DNA from: Moniliophthora roreri
Taxonomy: Eukaryota; Basidiomycota; Agaricomycetes; Agaricales; Marasmiaceae
Assembly: GCA_001466705.2 (NCBI GenBank)
Contig: LATX02000193.1
Location: 558,001 to 622,000, forward strand
DNA: 64,000 nt
Direction of reading: 5' to 3'
In this document: positions 36,090 to 46,850 of the stretch, piece by piece
Numbering within the stretch: the stretch's first letter is position 1
Layout of the letters: every line of letters starts with the position of its first letter
Made by a program: the position numbers and the translations under genes
The notes under the pieces: generated by a model
Seen by the model: only the letters and a program-made list of their open reading frames with translations
The model's database searches: none
Told to the model about the DNA's origin: nothing

Positions 36090-36165
36090 ACGTGACGTGC
36101 CTCGCCTCTCTCTTTTCTCTTAACCATCACTGGGCCACACAGAAGAAATGCATCCAACAACTCGT
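36090..36165. other. 76-bp host spacer between the two inverted elements
   Basis: This short spacer matches host sequence at about 26,645-26,765 ('gacgtgcctcgcctctctc', 'gggcc', 'agaaatgcatccaacaactc'), with an internal deletion of roughly 45 bp relative to that copy. It shows that the two elements inserted separately, 76 bp apart and in opposite orientation, and are not the arms of one transposon. Confidence 0.7.
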
Positions 36166-37916
36166 TAATATGTCGAACCTAGAAAAGACCCACTTTTCTT
36201 CATTTTACACTATTTCTGAATTGGAACACTTTAATAGGACATGAGATGATGGGTAATAAGGACTAGAGTGAGCCCAGTCTGCTAGTCATTGCCTTAGAGA
36301 AGCTGTGGTACCTTAGAAAGTATGAAGAGCTATATAATACGCTATACAGAGGTGTCTAAGCTGTACTTTCTAACCTATCTATGTATCAGATCCAAAGCAG
36401 ATCACTTCTGAAACCTGTAGAGAATCTAACTATGGCCCAATGAACACATTGGCTAGTTAACCAAGCTCTCAAAGTGCTATCAATGGGATTTTAACTTCTA
36501 CTTTACTTTTCTATGACATCTGCAAAGTGCAAGCTGCAGTCAAACAGTACAGAGGTACTTAGAAGAGACATCAAAACAGAAAGACGACTTAGAACAGGAA
36601 AGATCATAGAACAATCCTCCTCTGAAGTCAATATACAGATCAGAGTCAAAGCAGGCGATCTCTTAATAAAGAATTCACCGGCAGCTAAACAATATGTGAT
36701 AAGCAAACTAGGTACAAAGCCTGCTCGGAATGACAGAAATCACTTCCAAAGGACATCCACTACCTACAGACAGATATAATGAGACATATGAAGAATATCT
36801 AACACGCAAGAAATTCTAAATAAGACCGAGTGTGCATTGTCAAAGGAGATCAGAACAATAACAGCATGTTCCGACCTTGGAAAATTTGGCATCTAGGCCA
36901 CTGCTGATGTGTGGGTACTAGAAAAGGGAAATGCTGTCAAAAGACGGGATGGATACAGCTATCCGCTTGTAGATACCTGACTTAGAAAAGAGAAAATACA
37001 AATTATAGAGTCTAGAACGCCTGGAGGCATAGATACCCATGTGGATATGGTCAGATACCCTAGTGGCCAGACTCCATGACATCCGAATAATCCCTCTTTT
37101 AGTATCTCAGTCACTCATTTGTCATTTCCTGAATTATTGGACATTATTTATAATTTCCTGTAGATATATTCCTGGACCATATATAAGAACAGTTAGATAT
37201 TTGTACATACTCAAGTAACTCTGCCCCCTCTGATTGTGAATACATGACGAGTTTGTTTGGTGTATAAATTTGTGTGCCAGTCCAGTTTTGCTTCCTCACT
37301 ACAGGCCCTGGAGATTGGTCCTGAGTGACTCCAGAGAGATAGAAATCTGATAACGAACTTGCGTCGTAAGAGATAAGAGTAACATCTTGAGTGTGTTATA
37401 GCACTTTTCTAAAAGAAACTTTACACCAAGAAGGAGCCTTGGGCACTTGGAGTGTGGCCTGTGTGTGTATCAGGTTGTGACACACTTAGAGTCTTAGCAA
37501 GGGGTGTGCCTGTGCTGAACTCTTTGTAGAAATTGGTCTAGGACCTTTTCCAGTACACTGTGTACTGTAGTTATCTTGAAGAAGTCTTGAACTCTGTAGG
37601 GTCAGACTATATCGGCTATTGAGTCTTTGTACAGGACTGTAGCTCTTGTGTTTGTGCTTTGTGCACCATGTTCTTTGTGTTTTGTGTGTGTGTTTGTGAT
37701 ATAAAACATTTTAAAACCATATATACTCCTCTGGAGGTGAACACTTTGAAGTAGAACACTTCAATAAGAGAGAATCAACCTAGCTAAGAGTTTTGTTGGC
37801 ATTCTAAGTGCAGTAACTCTGATCACATCGATCCACACTTGCACAACAAACTGAGTTAGACTTTTGGAGGTTATCTTTTTAGGTAGTTTTCCACTAGTCT
37901 TATCTTAGACAAATTA
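36166..37916 (-). mobile_element. 1.75-kb element, copy 2, inverted
   Basis: A 1,751-bp inverted copy of 34,340-36,089 with ends TAATATGTC...GACAAATTA. It is flanked by a direct repeat TCGT (36,162-36,165 and 37,917-37,920). Comparison with the uninterrupted host copy at 26.76 kb supports TCGT as a 4-bp target-site duplication. Together with copy 1 it forms a perfect-looking 3.58-kb palindromic arrangement that could fold into a long hairpin RNA if transcribed across. Confidence 0.7.
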
Positions 37917-39515
37917 TCGTCACTCACAAGTTCAACAAATCTGATCTACAAGTCCTTCATTTTCCCCAGAAAAACCATACACAAACTGACATTACGCATG
38001 CACCAAAGATCAGCTCACCCAACTAACTGGATTGCTGCCATCCCTCATCTTACTCCACCAGACCTTGAGGAAGATAACACACTATAATAACTCCTTATAA
38101 TGAGAGCAAAGCACCTCCATATGCATGCTGGTCAGACAGTACTTCCAGGTGGAATGATGGACAAAGTTGATGGGCAAGATCCAGTAACTGAGTATGTATA
38201 CCATACCTACTTCTCATTTCAAGTTGGGCTAATGAGAAATGGTTTGAAAGTAGTTCAGAGATGCAAACAAAGAGGTTTCTCTGCCTCTCCCTCCCCATCA
38301 TGACATCCACATCCTATGCTCTCAAATCCCATCTATTCCAACACACACTCCTCGTCATATCTGCCATCACACTCTTAACACACCCAAATCCACAACTATT
38401 CATTGAGCAGACACTGAAACCTTCCCCAAATGAAGTTTCTAGGATATTTAGTCATCTGTTGAGGGCAGTGTTGGATTCTAGGCAATATTTAGGGAAGGAT
38501 ATGGAGAGATTGGCAGAGAGAGGGAGTTGAGGGTTGGATATATGATATAGAGTTATATGTGGGTCTTTTCCTTGTTTTGTAGTGGACTAGGAAATGTGTT
38601 GGTCAAGTTCAGTGCCAGGAAATTCTGGTGATGGGCTAGATAGCTGTGGGTTGATATCTCAGAGCTAGTGCTATTGTCATTGATACTAGTGCAGACCCTA
38701 GACCTACACCATGCAAGCTCAGATGCTCGCAGGTTTGGAGATCATTGACACCACTGAGATTATGGCATGCATGTAGCATATCATGCCAGTGTTATCTTTG
38801 GCAATTCATTTGTTGAGACGGTCTTGGCTGGCACTGACAAGATCATTGCTGACATCAACATGGCTTGCAGGACACACTGCCTAGCCCACTCTCTTCCTTT
38901 CTTTCCTACTTGCACTTACTGAAGAAACACTCCATTCATGACACAGCACACCAACCAACTCACCTCATGGCCCACTTTATCTCTACTGGAGCTACTGATT
39001 TCGAAACATAGTGTCCCTAATATAGGGGTTGACTTTTGATATCCTTGTGCATTCTTGAGTCTATCTTCCTTAACTAGTCTTTCAGACTAATGCAGAGAAA
39101 CACAAATCAAGACAGTTTTAATACCCTCACATGAATAGTATGCTCTGAGTCAAGTATGCAGTATGAGACACTATGTATGAGGTGTTCTTTTAACATGGTT
39201 TTCTGATTGAGAAAACACTTAATCTTCTTGCAAAGAGAATTTTTATAAAACTATATATAAATTCTAAATTTCAATTGTGTCCTTTCAACAAGAATATGCC
39301 TGGAGAATACTAAATTTTCAGCAGCAAAAGATATGGAATTTTCAAATTCTGAGAATTAATAGATAATACAATATATTAGAATAATTTCCATACTGAGAAA
39401 ACATTAAATTTTCTCTGGTTGAAAATCCTCAGAAAATGCTGATAAGATAAGATAAAAATTCCACATTTTCTATTGTGGGAAAGTCAGAGAAAACACTAGG
39501 AAAACACTAGGAAAA
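37917..39515. other. CpG-depleted DNA with unassigned coding-like relics
   Basis: 37,917-37,975 is the rest of flank 5. Around 38,290-38,530 (+) a frame reads TSTSYALKSHLFQHTLLVIS, then EVSRIFSHLLRAVLDSRQYL, and around 38,777-38,930 (+) another reads GNSFVETVLAGTDKIIADIN. Both look protein-like but I cannot name them, and they are short and unlinked. From about 39,230 the DNA becomes very AT-rich with repeated 'gaaaacact' motifs, probably old transposon sequence. Confidence 0.4.
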
Positions 39516-40380
39516 TGGTAGGAAAATCATGTGAAAACACTATATCTTAAAGCAGTTTTTAGATAGTTTTCATATAGTTTTCCTTTTGTATTTAACATGT
39601 TTCCTTTGATATAAAATTCAAAATATTATATTTATCTTTCTCACTATTTTATAAGGCAGAAAATTTAGTATATTTGTAATTAGAAAATTAAAGGATAATT
39701 CTATAATTTCATTATCATAAAATAATAAAAAAACACAGACTCTTCTGGAAATTAAAATCCAGAGTATGCTTGCTGTTTTCAATATGTGATGACAACTTGA
39801 AACTAATAGAATTTTCTGAGTGTTGTCTGGAAGCAAATATATAGCAGTATTCTGAGTGTATTTCCTTTGTATTAATAGCATAAAAAGAACACCTTGTATG
39901 TAGTGTGTCTGGGGCTGCAGGTTCAGTGGTCTCATGAGCTGGGGAGGCAAGTCATTCCTCAAGAGTTCGGGGTTCAGAGGTAAGTCGTGAGNTGGTAGGA
40001 AAATCATGTGAAAACACTATATCTTAAAGCAGTTTTTAGATAGTTTTCATATAGTTTTCCTTTTGTATTTAACATGTTTCCTTTAATATAAAATTCAAAA
40101 TCTTATATTTATTTTCTAAATGCTTTCTCACTATTTTATAAAGCAGAAAATTTAGTATATTTGTAATTAGAAAATTAAAGGATAATTCTATAATTTCATT
40201 ATCATAAAATAATAAAAAAACACAGACTCTTCTGAAAATTAAAATCCAGAGTATGCTTGCTGTTTTCAATATGTGATGACAACTTGAAACTAATAGAATT
40301 TTCTGAGTGTTGTCTGGAAGCAAATATATAGCAGTATTCTGGGTGTATTTCCTTTGTATTAATAGCATAAAAAGAACACC
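39516..40380. repeat. direct duplication of about 380 bp around a single N
   Basis: 39,516-39,892 and 39,993-40,380 are near-identical direct copies that begin TGGTAGGAAAATCATG and end near 'aaaaagaacacc'. The second has about 10 extra bases near 40,115 and a few substitutions. An N at 39,992 sits exactly at the start of the second copy. This may be a real tandem duplication or a contig join that kept two versions of the same stretch. Confidence 0.75.
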
Positions 40381-41529
40381 TCGTACATAGTGAGCACTGC
40401 TGCAACTTTCTCAGAATCCATTCCCTGATCTATTGCACTGCTCAATTTTCAGTGGCACCTGTACTAATAGAAGGGTCTATTGCTGCAATAACAATAATGA
40501 TTAGAGTAAGTTTATCTTGGTTTGATCACAGTCGAAACAGTATTCTAACATACCTTGCTTGCATAGATGGACTTTTCAACATAAACACTGGCAATTGCAT
40601 GGCACTGTTCTAAGTTTCTTAGCCATTTGGACAATTTACTTTTAAAGTTTGTGATTTCTGGAATTATCTTTTTGTACTACAGGGCCTTTCAACCTATCCC
40701 TTTTATGTGTCATCACAAAACGACCAGTGATTCCTTTACCATTCGCAATCCAATTCTGCCTTGAAGCAACTGAGATCTGGCTCTTCAACTCACAACAAAT
40801 TTCTGTCTTACCTTCATCTCTTTTCACTTGAGCCCACTATGGTCGAAAATATGGAGAACAAGCATAAATAGAAATGAGAAAATGTGAGATAGAGTCATAG
40901 GATTGTATTGTCTTGCTTCCTTTGATAAATTGTCAGTGTAAACCATGGATAGTATGCTCTCTGTTGGCTCAACAGCAATGGAATGGAATGGAATGCAGTT
41001 ATGTGGGGTCTGGGGTTGCAAATTGTCATGGTGGGTCTAGCTAGTTTGAAATAATAATGGATCATCTGGAGGTGTTTGGCGTCTTGGACTTGAAGGCTTG
41101 GATGGTGGTAGTAGGTGTTGATGGAGGACTAGGAAAGTGAGTTTGGGAGTAAAGACACTATCAGTGTGGATTTGGGCTCTGAAGGCAACTTGTTTCTTTA
41201 CTATTCACCTTGGGTGTCATCCAAGCTAAAGGGAACCTCATCCTCTCTTGAATTCCTCTTTACAGTGGTTTCACCCTGCTACTATATATTCTTGTGTTTC
41301 ATGTTTCTGCTCAATGTGTTTGAGTTCATGGGAGAGATGAGGAAGGGGAATTGGGAGATGACACCATGAGGTAATCATTATAAAGCTATCAGTGCTAATG
41401 AGGATTAGGTTGTGGTACCTGCAAGAAGAAGAGGCTGGATTAGTATGATACAGCAGTAAGCAGGGCTCAAGAAACTCACAATGGCAACAATGGCTTACTG
41501 TTGGCATCAAGTAGACCATCATGGCATTG
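40381..41529. other. CpG-depleted DNA, nothing recognisable
   Basis: About 1.15 kb of AT-rich, CpG-poor sequence. I see no intact frame, terminal repeat or clear match to another part of the window. Confidence 0.45.
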
Positions 41530-42090
41530 CAATAGACAACAGACAGGGAGAAATTCCCTTTCTTGGCCTTTGCTCCTTTCTCCTTCTTTGCTCCATTCTT
41601 ATTACCTAAGGGCTCTTTCTGAAAATTGTCTGCAGTCAGAGAGACATTGGGTGACACTGCTTCAGATAGTCTCCCCAGGCCCTAGGCAGAATCTCTACTG
41701 CCATGGGCTGGATATATAGAATCTGTGTGACAACATGCTTGACTTTTTTTCTCCATTTTCATCTTCTAGAACACTCTACATAACCCACAATCATTGATAT
41801 TCTTTACTTGTGAATCCTAATGAGGACTCTGGACCTCAGACCGATGTATAATCTCTCTATCACTAAGTAGAAGGTGTAATCCAGCCAACTGTGCTATACC
41901 AAAAGTATCTTTGACATTCTCATCGTCTAATCCCACCAGTTCTCTTGTTGCTCAACTTGCTGTCTCTAGCAGTGAGAATGAACATGCACTATCAACTCCA
42001 GTCTCCAGCTTACCTCCTAGAAGAGAAGGATCCAAGCAACAATTTGTAGCCTTTGTCTGGTCCTTGTTGTGCTTGTTGAGCCTCTGCCCA
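41530..42090 (-). pseudogene. fragment of Msb1/Mug8 exon 1, split by an insertion
   Basis: 41,530-41,672 matches 7,795-7,925 and about 42,004-42,090 matches 7,930-8,008 of the intact Msb1/Mug8 gene (minus strand: NVSxTADNFxxEPLG, GAKKEKGxKAK, then the LLEGKxE region). In the parent these pieces touch; here about 330 bp are inserted between them, with 'agtctcc' at both borders. Nearly every CpG of the parent is TpG or CpA here. The piece has no promoter or remaining gene around it, so it is a dead fragment. Confidence 0.7.
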
Positions 42091-42319
42091 AATGGTAATT
42101 TATTCCTATTACCTTCTTATCTCCCTGTGCTCATCAACTTTCACAGGTTCAGCAATCAAATCTTATCATACATTGAACCTGTCAATCACAGGTCAATGTG
42201 CAGGCAATGTGCAGTCAATGTGCTCAGCTCTCAGCTGTTAACTCATGACTACCTCTGTTCTGTGCAGCATAACCCAAGCTCTATTGCACTTCTAGGTGAT
42301 GAAAGGGTCAGAACTGTCA

Positions 42320-44959
42320 ATGTTTTCCTATCCTCATGAGTTGAACAGAGTGCTTAATAGCATTGGGAATGATCAGATAAATCAACAGGTAGAGAGGTGG
42401 ATTGAGACAAGGCTGGGGAAGAAGAGCTTGTCATTTGATCCTGATTCTGAATCTATACTTTTGGAAGGGATTCATAGAGTTGGAATCAGAACCAAAGACA
42501 AGGGGATCCCATGCAATACACCCAAAGTGTGCCCTGCTCTGCTTTCATTGGACATGGTCTTCACTGGCTTGCAGTTATTGTTACTCAGGTCTATCAGAAC
42601 ACACTCAGTTTCCTAATAAATATATCATCCCATCAGTATAGCAGGTGGGTTGTATCAATCTTTCAAACATCTGAGTGATTGACTTCATTCTTGCACTTTC
42701 AGGCATCCTCTTCACAAACTTTTCTGTTTTATGTCCTCTCTGGACATCATATCCAGTCTTGTAGAGAGAGTCAAGGATATCAACACCACTTACTTCAAGT
42801 TTGTTTGTTCCTTTCTTTTACCACAGGACACATCCTCAAAGAGATGCCTGGTAGATTTTTGCAGAATGCAAACCCAACCCTTCAGACAATCAACATCTGT
42901 GATGCTTTACACAAAGACGAAGAGGCTATCATTGGCTTGTTGAACTCTGCCATTGAATTGGAAGGGAACAAGTTTAAAGATGCATTACTCACCTTGAAAG
43001 GTGAAGACATGCAGAGTTGTGCTGACTTGATACAAGATGTACGTTTCTTACTTCCTTTGCTTTGCTGTATCTTACTCACAGCATTCTCATGACAGGTTAT
43101 AGACAAGTGTAGCCTGGAGCATGACAAATTCAAACACAAAGCTCAACATCTCCTAGTCAAACTTTGCAAAGATCAAGACGTCTTACCTTCATCTCTCTTC
43201 ATCAAGGGTGTTATACTCCAGGACACCAATGCTCATTTTGGTGGTTCGTTTGGAGATATCTATGGTGTGACGTATAATGGTTTGGAGGTTGTGGTCAAAT
43301 GGATATGTGTGTTCCAGAATACAGTTGCAAGTGAATGACACAAAATATTTAGAGTGCACTGCTCTTCCTGTAGAGATGTTGACCTTTCTGATTTGTACCA
43401 CTGTAGCATCTTTGTTGAGAAGCACTTTTATGGCAAGCACTAAAGCATCCCTTTCTTCTGCCATTCTTTGGTGTAGACTCAGACACTTTCTCTGGTTTCT
43501 TCTGTTTGGTCTCACCATGGATGGTCAAGAGGACAATTCTTAAACACCTGGAGGAGAATGGTGGTCAAGACATTGACTTGAGATTATTCAAGATAGCCCA
43601 AGGCCTAGCATATCTCCATTCCTAACACATTATCCATGGAGATTTACGTGGTTCCAACATCCTTATAGATTTGGATTGCCACATGTGTATAGCAGACTTT
43701 GGGCTCGCAGTGTTCTCGGATGTGACTGTAGGCACAAATTCATCTCATCATGCTGGCTCAGTACCATGGATGGCACCAGAACTACATCAGCCAATGAAGT
43801 TTGGTCTTGAGTACTATCAAAGAATGTTTGCGAGTGACACATATTCATTTGCTTGTGTTTGTGTTGAGGTGTGTCTATCCAGTTCTTTCTCAATGCATCC
43901 TGATTTTGATCGACAGGCAGCTCTACACGGGAAGACCACTATTTGAACATGTCTCTTGAGATACAGCTGCCTTACTCAAGATTATTGCTGGAGAACAACC
44001 TCCACAGCCTTTGAACATGGGAGAATGGCTATGGACAGTTGTGGAGAGGTGTTGGAATCAGAAGAAGCATGTCAGGCCAAGCATGTCAGAGGCAGTGGAG
44101 ATGATGCAGAGTGGAAGTCTAGAAAGAGAGTTAGTACTGTCTGTGAGTTTTTCATTGAGTGCAATGACGTTGAAGCCTGACTTCCTTTGTAGTTCTCTGT
44201 TCAGCAATCATCAGGGGGTGCCTCTGATACTGCATACCCTCAGCATATCATGCATGGACAAACTGCTCACATGCTTCCCATCATTACAAGTCTTGATCAT
44301 GCATTAGATGAAATTGACCTCACTTCTGGCATTGAGACTCCAATCAAGACTGGTTACACATTTGATAACATGAGTGTGGGCCAGACAGTTGGGATAGTTA
44401 AGAAGAAAAAGAAACCCAAGATGCATGCTTGTGAGATTTGCCACAAACTATTTCTGCAGTAAGCACCCATTTCATCACCCCCTCAAAACTGCTCATGGTT
44501 TCAAAGTCCTAGCAGCCTTAAGATGCATATGATTACTCACAACAATCTCAAGTGTAAGTGATCATTCCAATCTCTTCTCCATAAAACAATCTGAATTTCA
44601 AGATTATAGCATTCATTTGCAACTTTCCAGGCTGTAATAGATCATTCACAGTCTGTTCCAATGCTAAGCAACACCTTCAGACCCATGGAGTTACCCCTGA
44701 GTCATTCATGCCCAGTAGCCCTGATTATGTGGTCAACTTTGACACTCATGTAGTTCCTGACTCAGAGGGACACCCATTGAGCAGCCTTCCTGCAAAGCTC
44801 AAGTGGATGCCTACCAGTCTTCTTGATCGGAATAACATGACAACGTTAAGATCAATCTCTGAAGACAGAGAAGAGTCAGACTCTGATTCTGACAAGCTAG
44901 AAGATGATCCAGTGATTTGCATCTGGAAAATTTACCAGCTGACCTGGCAAGTTACATAG
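42320..44959 (+). pseudogene. dead helical-kinase gene joined to a C2H2 zinc-finger tail
   Basis: A paralogue of the 14.7-18.0 kb gene in opposite orientation. Its first exon starts at the matching ATG (42320) and reads INQQVERWIETRLGKKSLSF. The helical exons (ALHKDEEAIIGLLNSAIELE) and kinase follow: HFGGSFGDIY, IHGDLRGSN, IADFGLAVFSD, WMAPEL, WLWTVVERCWNQ. Stops occur at SE* (parent CGA to TGA near 43,336), LHS* near 43,624 and HVS* near 43,960. The kinase ends at the same 50-bp phase-0 intron (44,143-44,192). The next exon is in phase and reads FSVQQSSGGASDTAYPQHIM, then a finger CEICHKLFLQPSSLKMHMIT-H, and after another intron CNRSFTVCSNAKQHLQTHG and an acidic tail. So its ancestor would have encoded a kinase-zinc-finger fusion. 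Confidence 0.7.
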
Positions 44960-45126
44960 AGTTGAGACCCCATCAAACTTGTCAAGGCTGGTTTTTGTAG
45001 GCTATACTGCCATTAAGCTTGGACATTTCGGGTTTCCATAAGTTAGGGCATACTATAATTTGATGTATTAGGTCTCAGTGCATCATAACCTCATATGTAA
45101 CCAATTTCCTGAGAGTTATGACCAAC

Positions 45127-45236
45127 TGTAGCCTAATAAAACCAATGTAATCCAATACAACCACTACAATCCTATGTAACTGGTTCTAAAGGTTATATTG
45201 AGTTACATTGGTTATATCAAGTTCCAGTAGGCTACA
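45127..45236. mobile_element. 110-bp palindromic MITE-like element
   Basis: The ends are TGTAGCCTA and TAGGCTACA. Inside, 'accaatgtaa' and 'ttacattggt' form a second inverted pair. It could fold into a hairpin. No target duplication was identified. It lies in CpG-poor DNA next to the cyclin relic. Confidence 0.5.
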
Positions 45237-45689
45237 ATGAGTTTGATAAGGTTACGCATTGATTGGTTTTGATGCGTGTCACATGCATCAAGACTGGGTC
45301 AATCAGGAGTATTTATTTCCATAAAATTTCGAACTCCGGCTTTTTCTTCTTTCTTTTGTACTACCACCATCTCCTTCCTCCCACTGCCACTCTCTTCCTC
45401 TCATCATCATCATCATCATCATCACTCTCTCCCTCTCATCATCGCTGTCACACTCTCCTTCTCATCGTCACCATACCATCTCCTCTCCTCTCCTCATTGG
45501 ACCTCATGCCTCACCCTGCCTTCTCACCTCCATGACCTTTCCATTATTGTCAAAGACTAAACAACAGCCTACCTAGCAAGCACCTCAGCCACGTCACAGC
45601 TCAGTCTCACCCTCACGAAAATCCTTATGACGACAGCCCATTTGCAAGCCCGATTCCAACACACCCCCTGGTTGACTCAACAAGCTTAA
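45237..45689. other. simple-repeat-rich spacer
   Basis: This holds a CT-rich stretch with seven CAT/ATC triplets in a row near 45,400-45,425. It may include the N-terminal part of the cyclin relic (45,600-45,690), but no frame can be defended. Confidence 0.4.
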
Positions 45690-46029
45690 CCTCATAGCCC
45701 ATACATGTAAACTGGTCAACCAGGAAACCAATCACCTCGCAAGTGTCAATTACAATTCTCTCAGAGCAAAGCCTCATCTGCATGTTGCTTTAGAGGGGTG
45801 GGCATTGGAACGTGTGTTCCTCAGAGCATTGATCATTGCGTCAAAGGTACGTCTCAGAGCCACAATCATATACTTGGTAACTAATCCTTTCTTGCCCTTG
45901 CAGTACTTTAACGACTCTATTCTGAAGAATGTTCACTGGGCTCTTTGCACTGGTGTATTTGGAAAGAGATGTTGGACGGATCGAGTAAGAGTTCCCCAAT
46001 GTCCTCAATTGGGAGCTTCAAATCACCAA

Positions 46030-46762
46030 CATCAGCGAAATGGACACCTAAATATATTGGAATAAAATGAGTGAAATATGTTGTAATGGCCAAAATACAT
46101 TATAATCATTATGGTGTATTTTAATGTAATATAATTGTTGTTCCTTTATTTTAATGGATTAAAATGAAGCAAAATGGTTATAATGTATTCTGGCTATTAT
46201 AATGTATTTCAGCCATTATAATGCATCAGCCCCACCTGGGGGTCGGGGACAAAAAGAAATAATATTTATTTGTTGCAACCCCTGTGAGTCGAACCCTCGA
46301 CCTCAAGGTGGATTAGTCAGCAACCTTGGCAGCTGCGGGGTGCTCAAGACCACTGCCATATACTTACCACCACACATAGTGCAATATATCCCCTTACTCA
46401 AAAGACCTATCTCCACCCCCTTGCTGTTTCTATTGATCAAATCCCCAACCAAAAGCTTCCCTTCACTTTATAGAGTCCTCTCCCTGTCCTCTGGAAGGCA
46501 TAAAAATGCACTGTTTTGATTGCCTCTGTTACAATCTATTTTACTACATTATAATAACTCTGTCTCATTTTATTGCATTTTAATGTACTATAATAATACC
46601 ATCCCATTTTATTGTATTTTAATGGATTATAATAACACCAGTCTCATTTTAATGCATTTTAATGTATTGTAATAGCATTGCTTGATTTTAATCTATTACA
46701 ATGGACTAAAATCAGCAAAATACATTATAATTTATTATATTTAGGTGTCCATTTTGCTGATG
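46030..46762. mobile_element. 733-bp MITE-like element inserted in the cyclin relic
   Basis: It has 27-bp terminal inverted repeats starting CATCAGCRAAATGGACACCT (46,030-46,056 and, inverted, 46,736-46,762). The flanks are consistent with a 2-bp AA target duplication. Long AT-rich subterminal inverted tracts ('cattataatgtatt'-like) follow on both sides. No transposase. The middle holds a tRNA-like stretch. Confidence 0.75.
46276..46362 (-). other. tRNA-like internal promoter sequence, possible SINE remnant
   Basis: On the minus strand an A-box-like TGGCAGTGGTCTTGAGCACC is followed about 50 bases later by a B-box GGTTCGACTC. The T-stem and acceptor stem do not pair properly, so this is not a functional tRNA gene. 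It may be a tRNA-derived SINE captured in the MITE-like element. Confidence 0.35.
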
Positions 46763-46850
46763 AAAGATGACCTCTTTGCTGGCCTTTCCACTGTTGCATT
46801 CCCTCACCTCCAGCACCAGCACCATTTATTCTCCTTCCCTCATTGTCACC

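Larger units (their letters stand above)
45690..46850 (+). pseudogene. Pho85-type (Pcl/Pho80-like) cyclin relic split by a MITE
   Basis: The plus strand reads HTCKLVNQETNHLASVNYNS, then LRAKPHLHVALEGWALERVF and LRALIIASK. An intron follows (GTACGT...TTGCAG, about 45,847-45,903), then YFNDSILKNVHWALCTGVFG-KR, and VLNWELQIT after a 2-bp loss and a TAA. This is the cyclin-box pattern of fungal Pho85-partner cyclins. At QIT the coding sequence is cut by the element at 46,030-46,762. Beyond it the frame resumes with DDLFAGLSTVAFPHL. Removing the element and one AA gives ...QITKDDLFA. The relic is dead because of the frameshift near 45,975, the TAA near 45,989 and the insertion. Confidence 0.65.

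Noticed and set aside
34340..37916. One giant fold-back transposon
   Set aside because: The 76-bp centre is host DNA that also occurs at 26.65-26.76 kb, so two separate insertions explain it better.
39618..40368. Minus-strand frames of 100-129 codons around the N
   Set aside because: They come from AT-rich DNA rich in Ile, Leu, Phe and Asn codons. The two frames are simply the two copies of the direct repeat.
46276..46362. Functional tRNA gene
   Set aside because: A and B boxes are present, but the T-stem, anticodon stem and acceptor stem do not pair.
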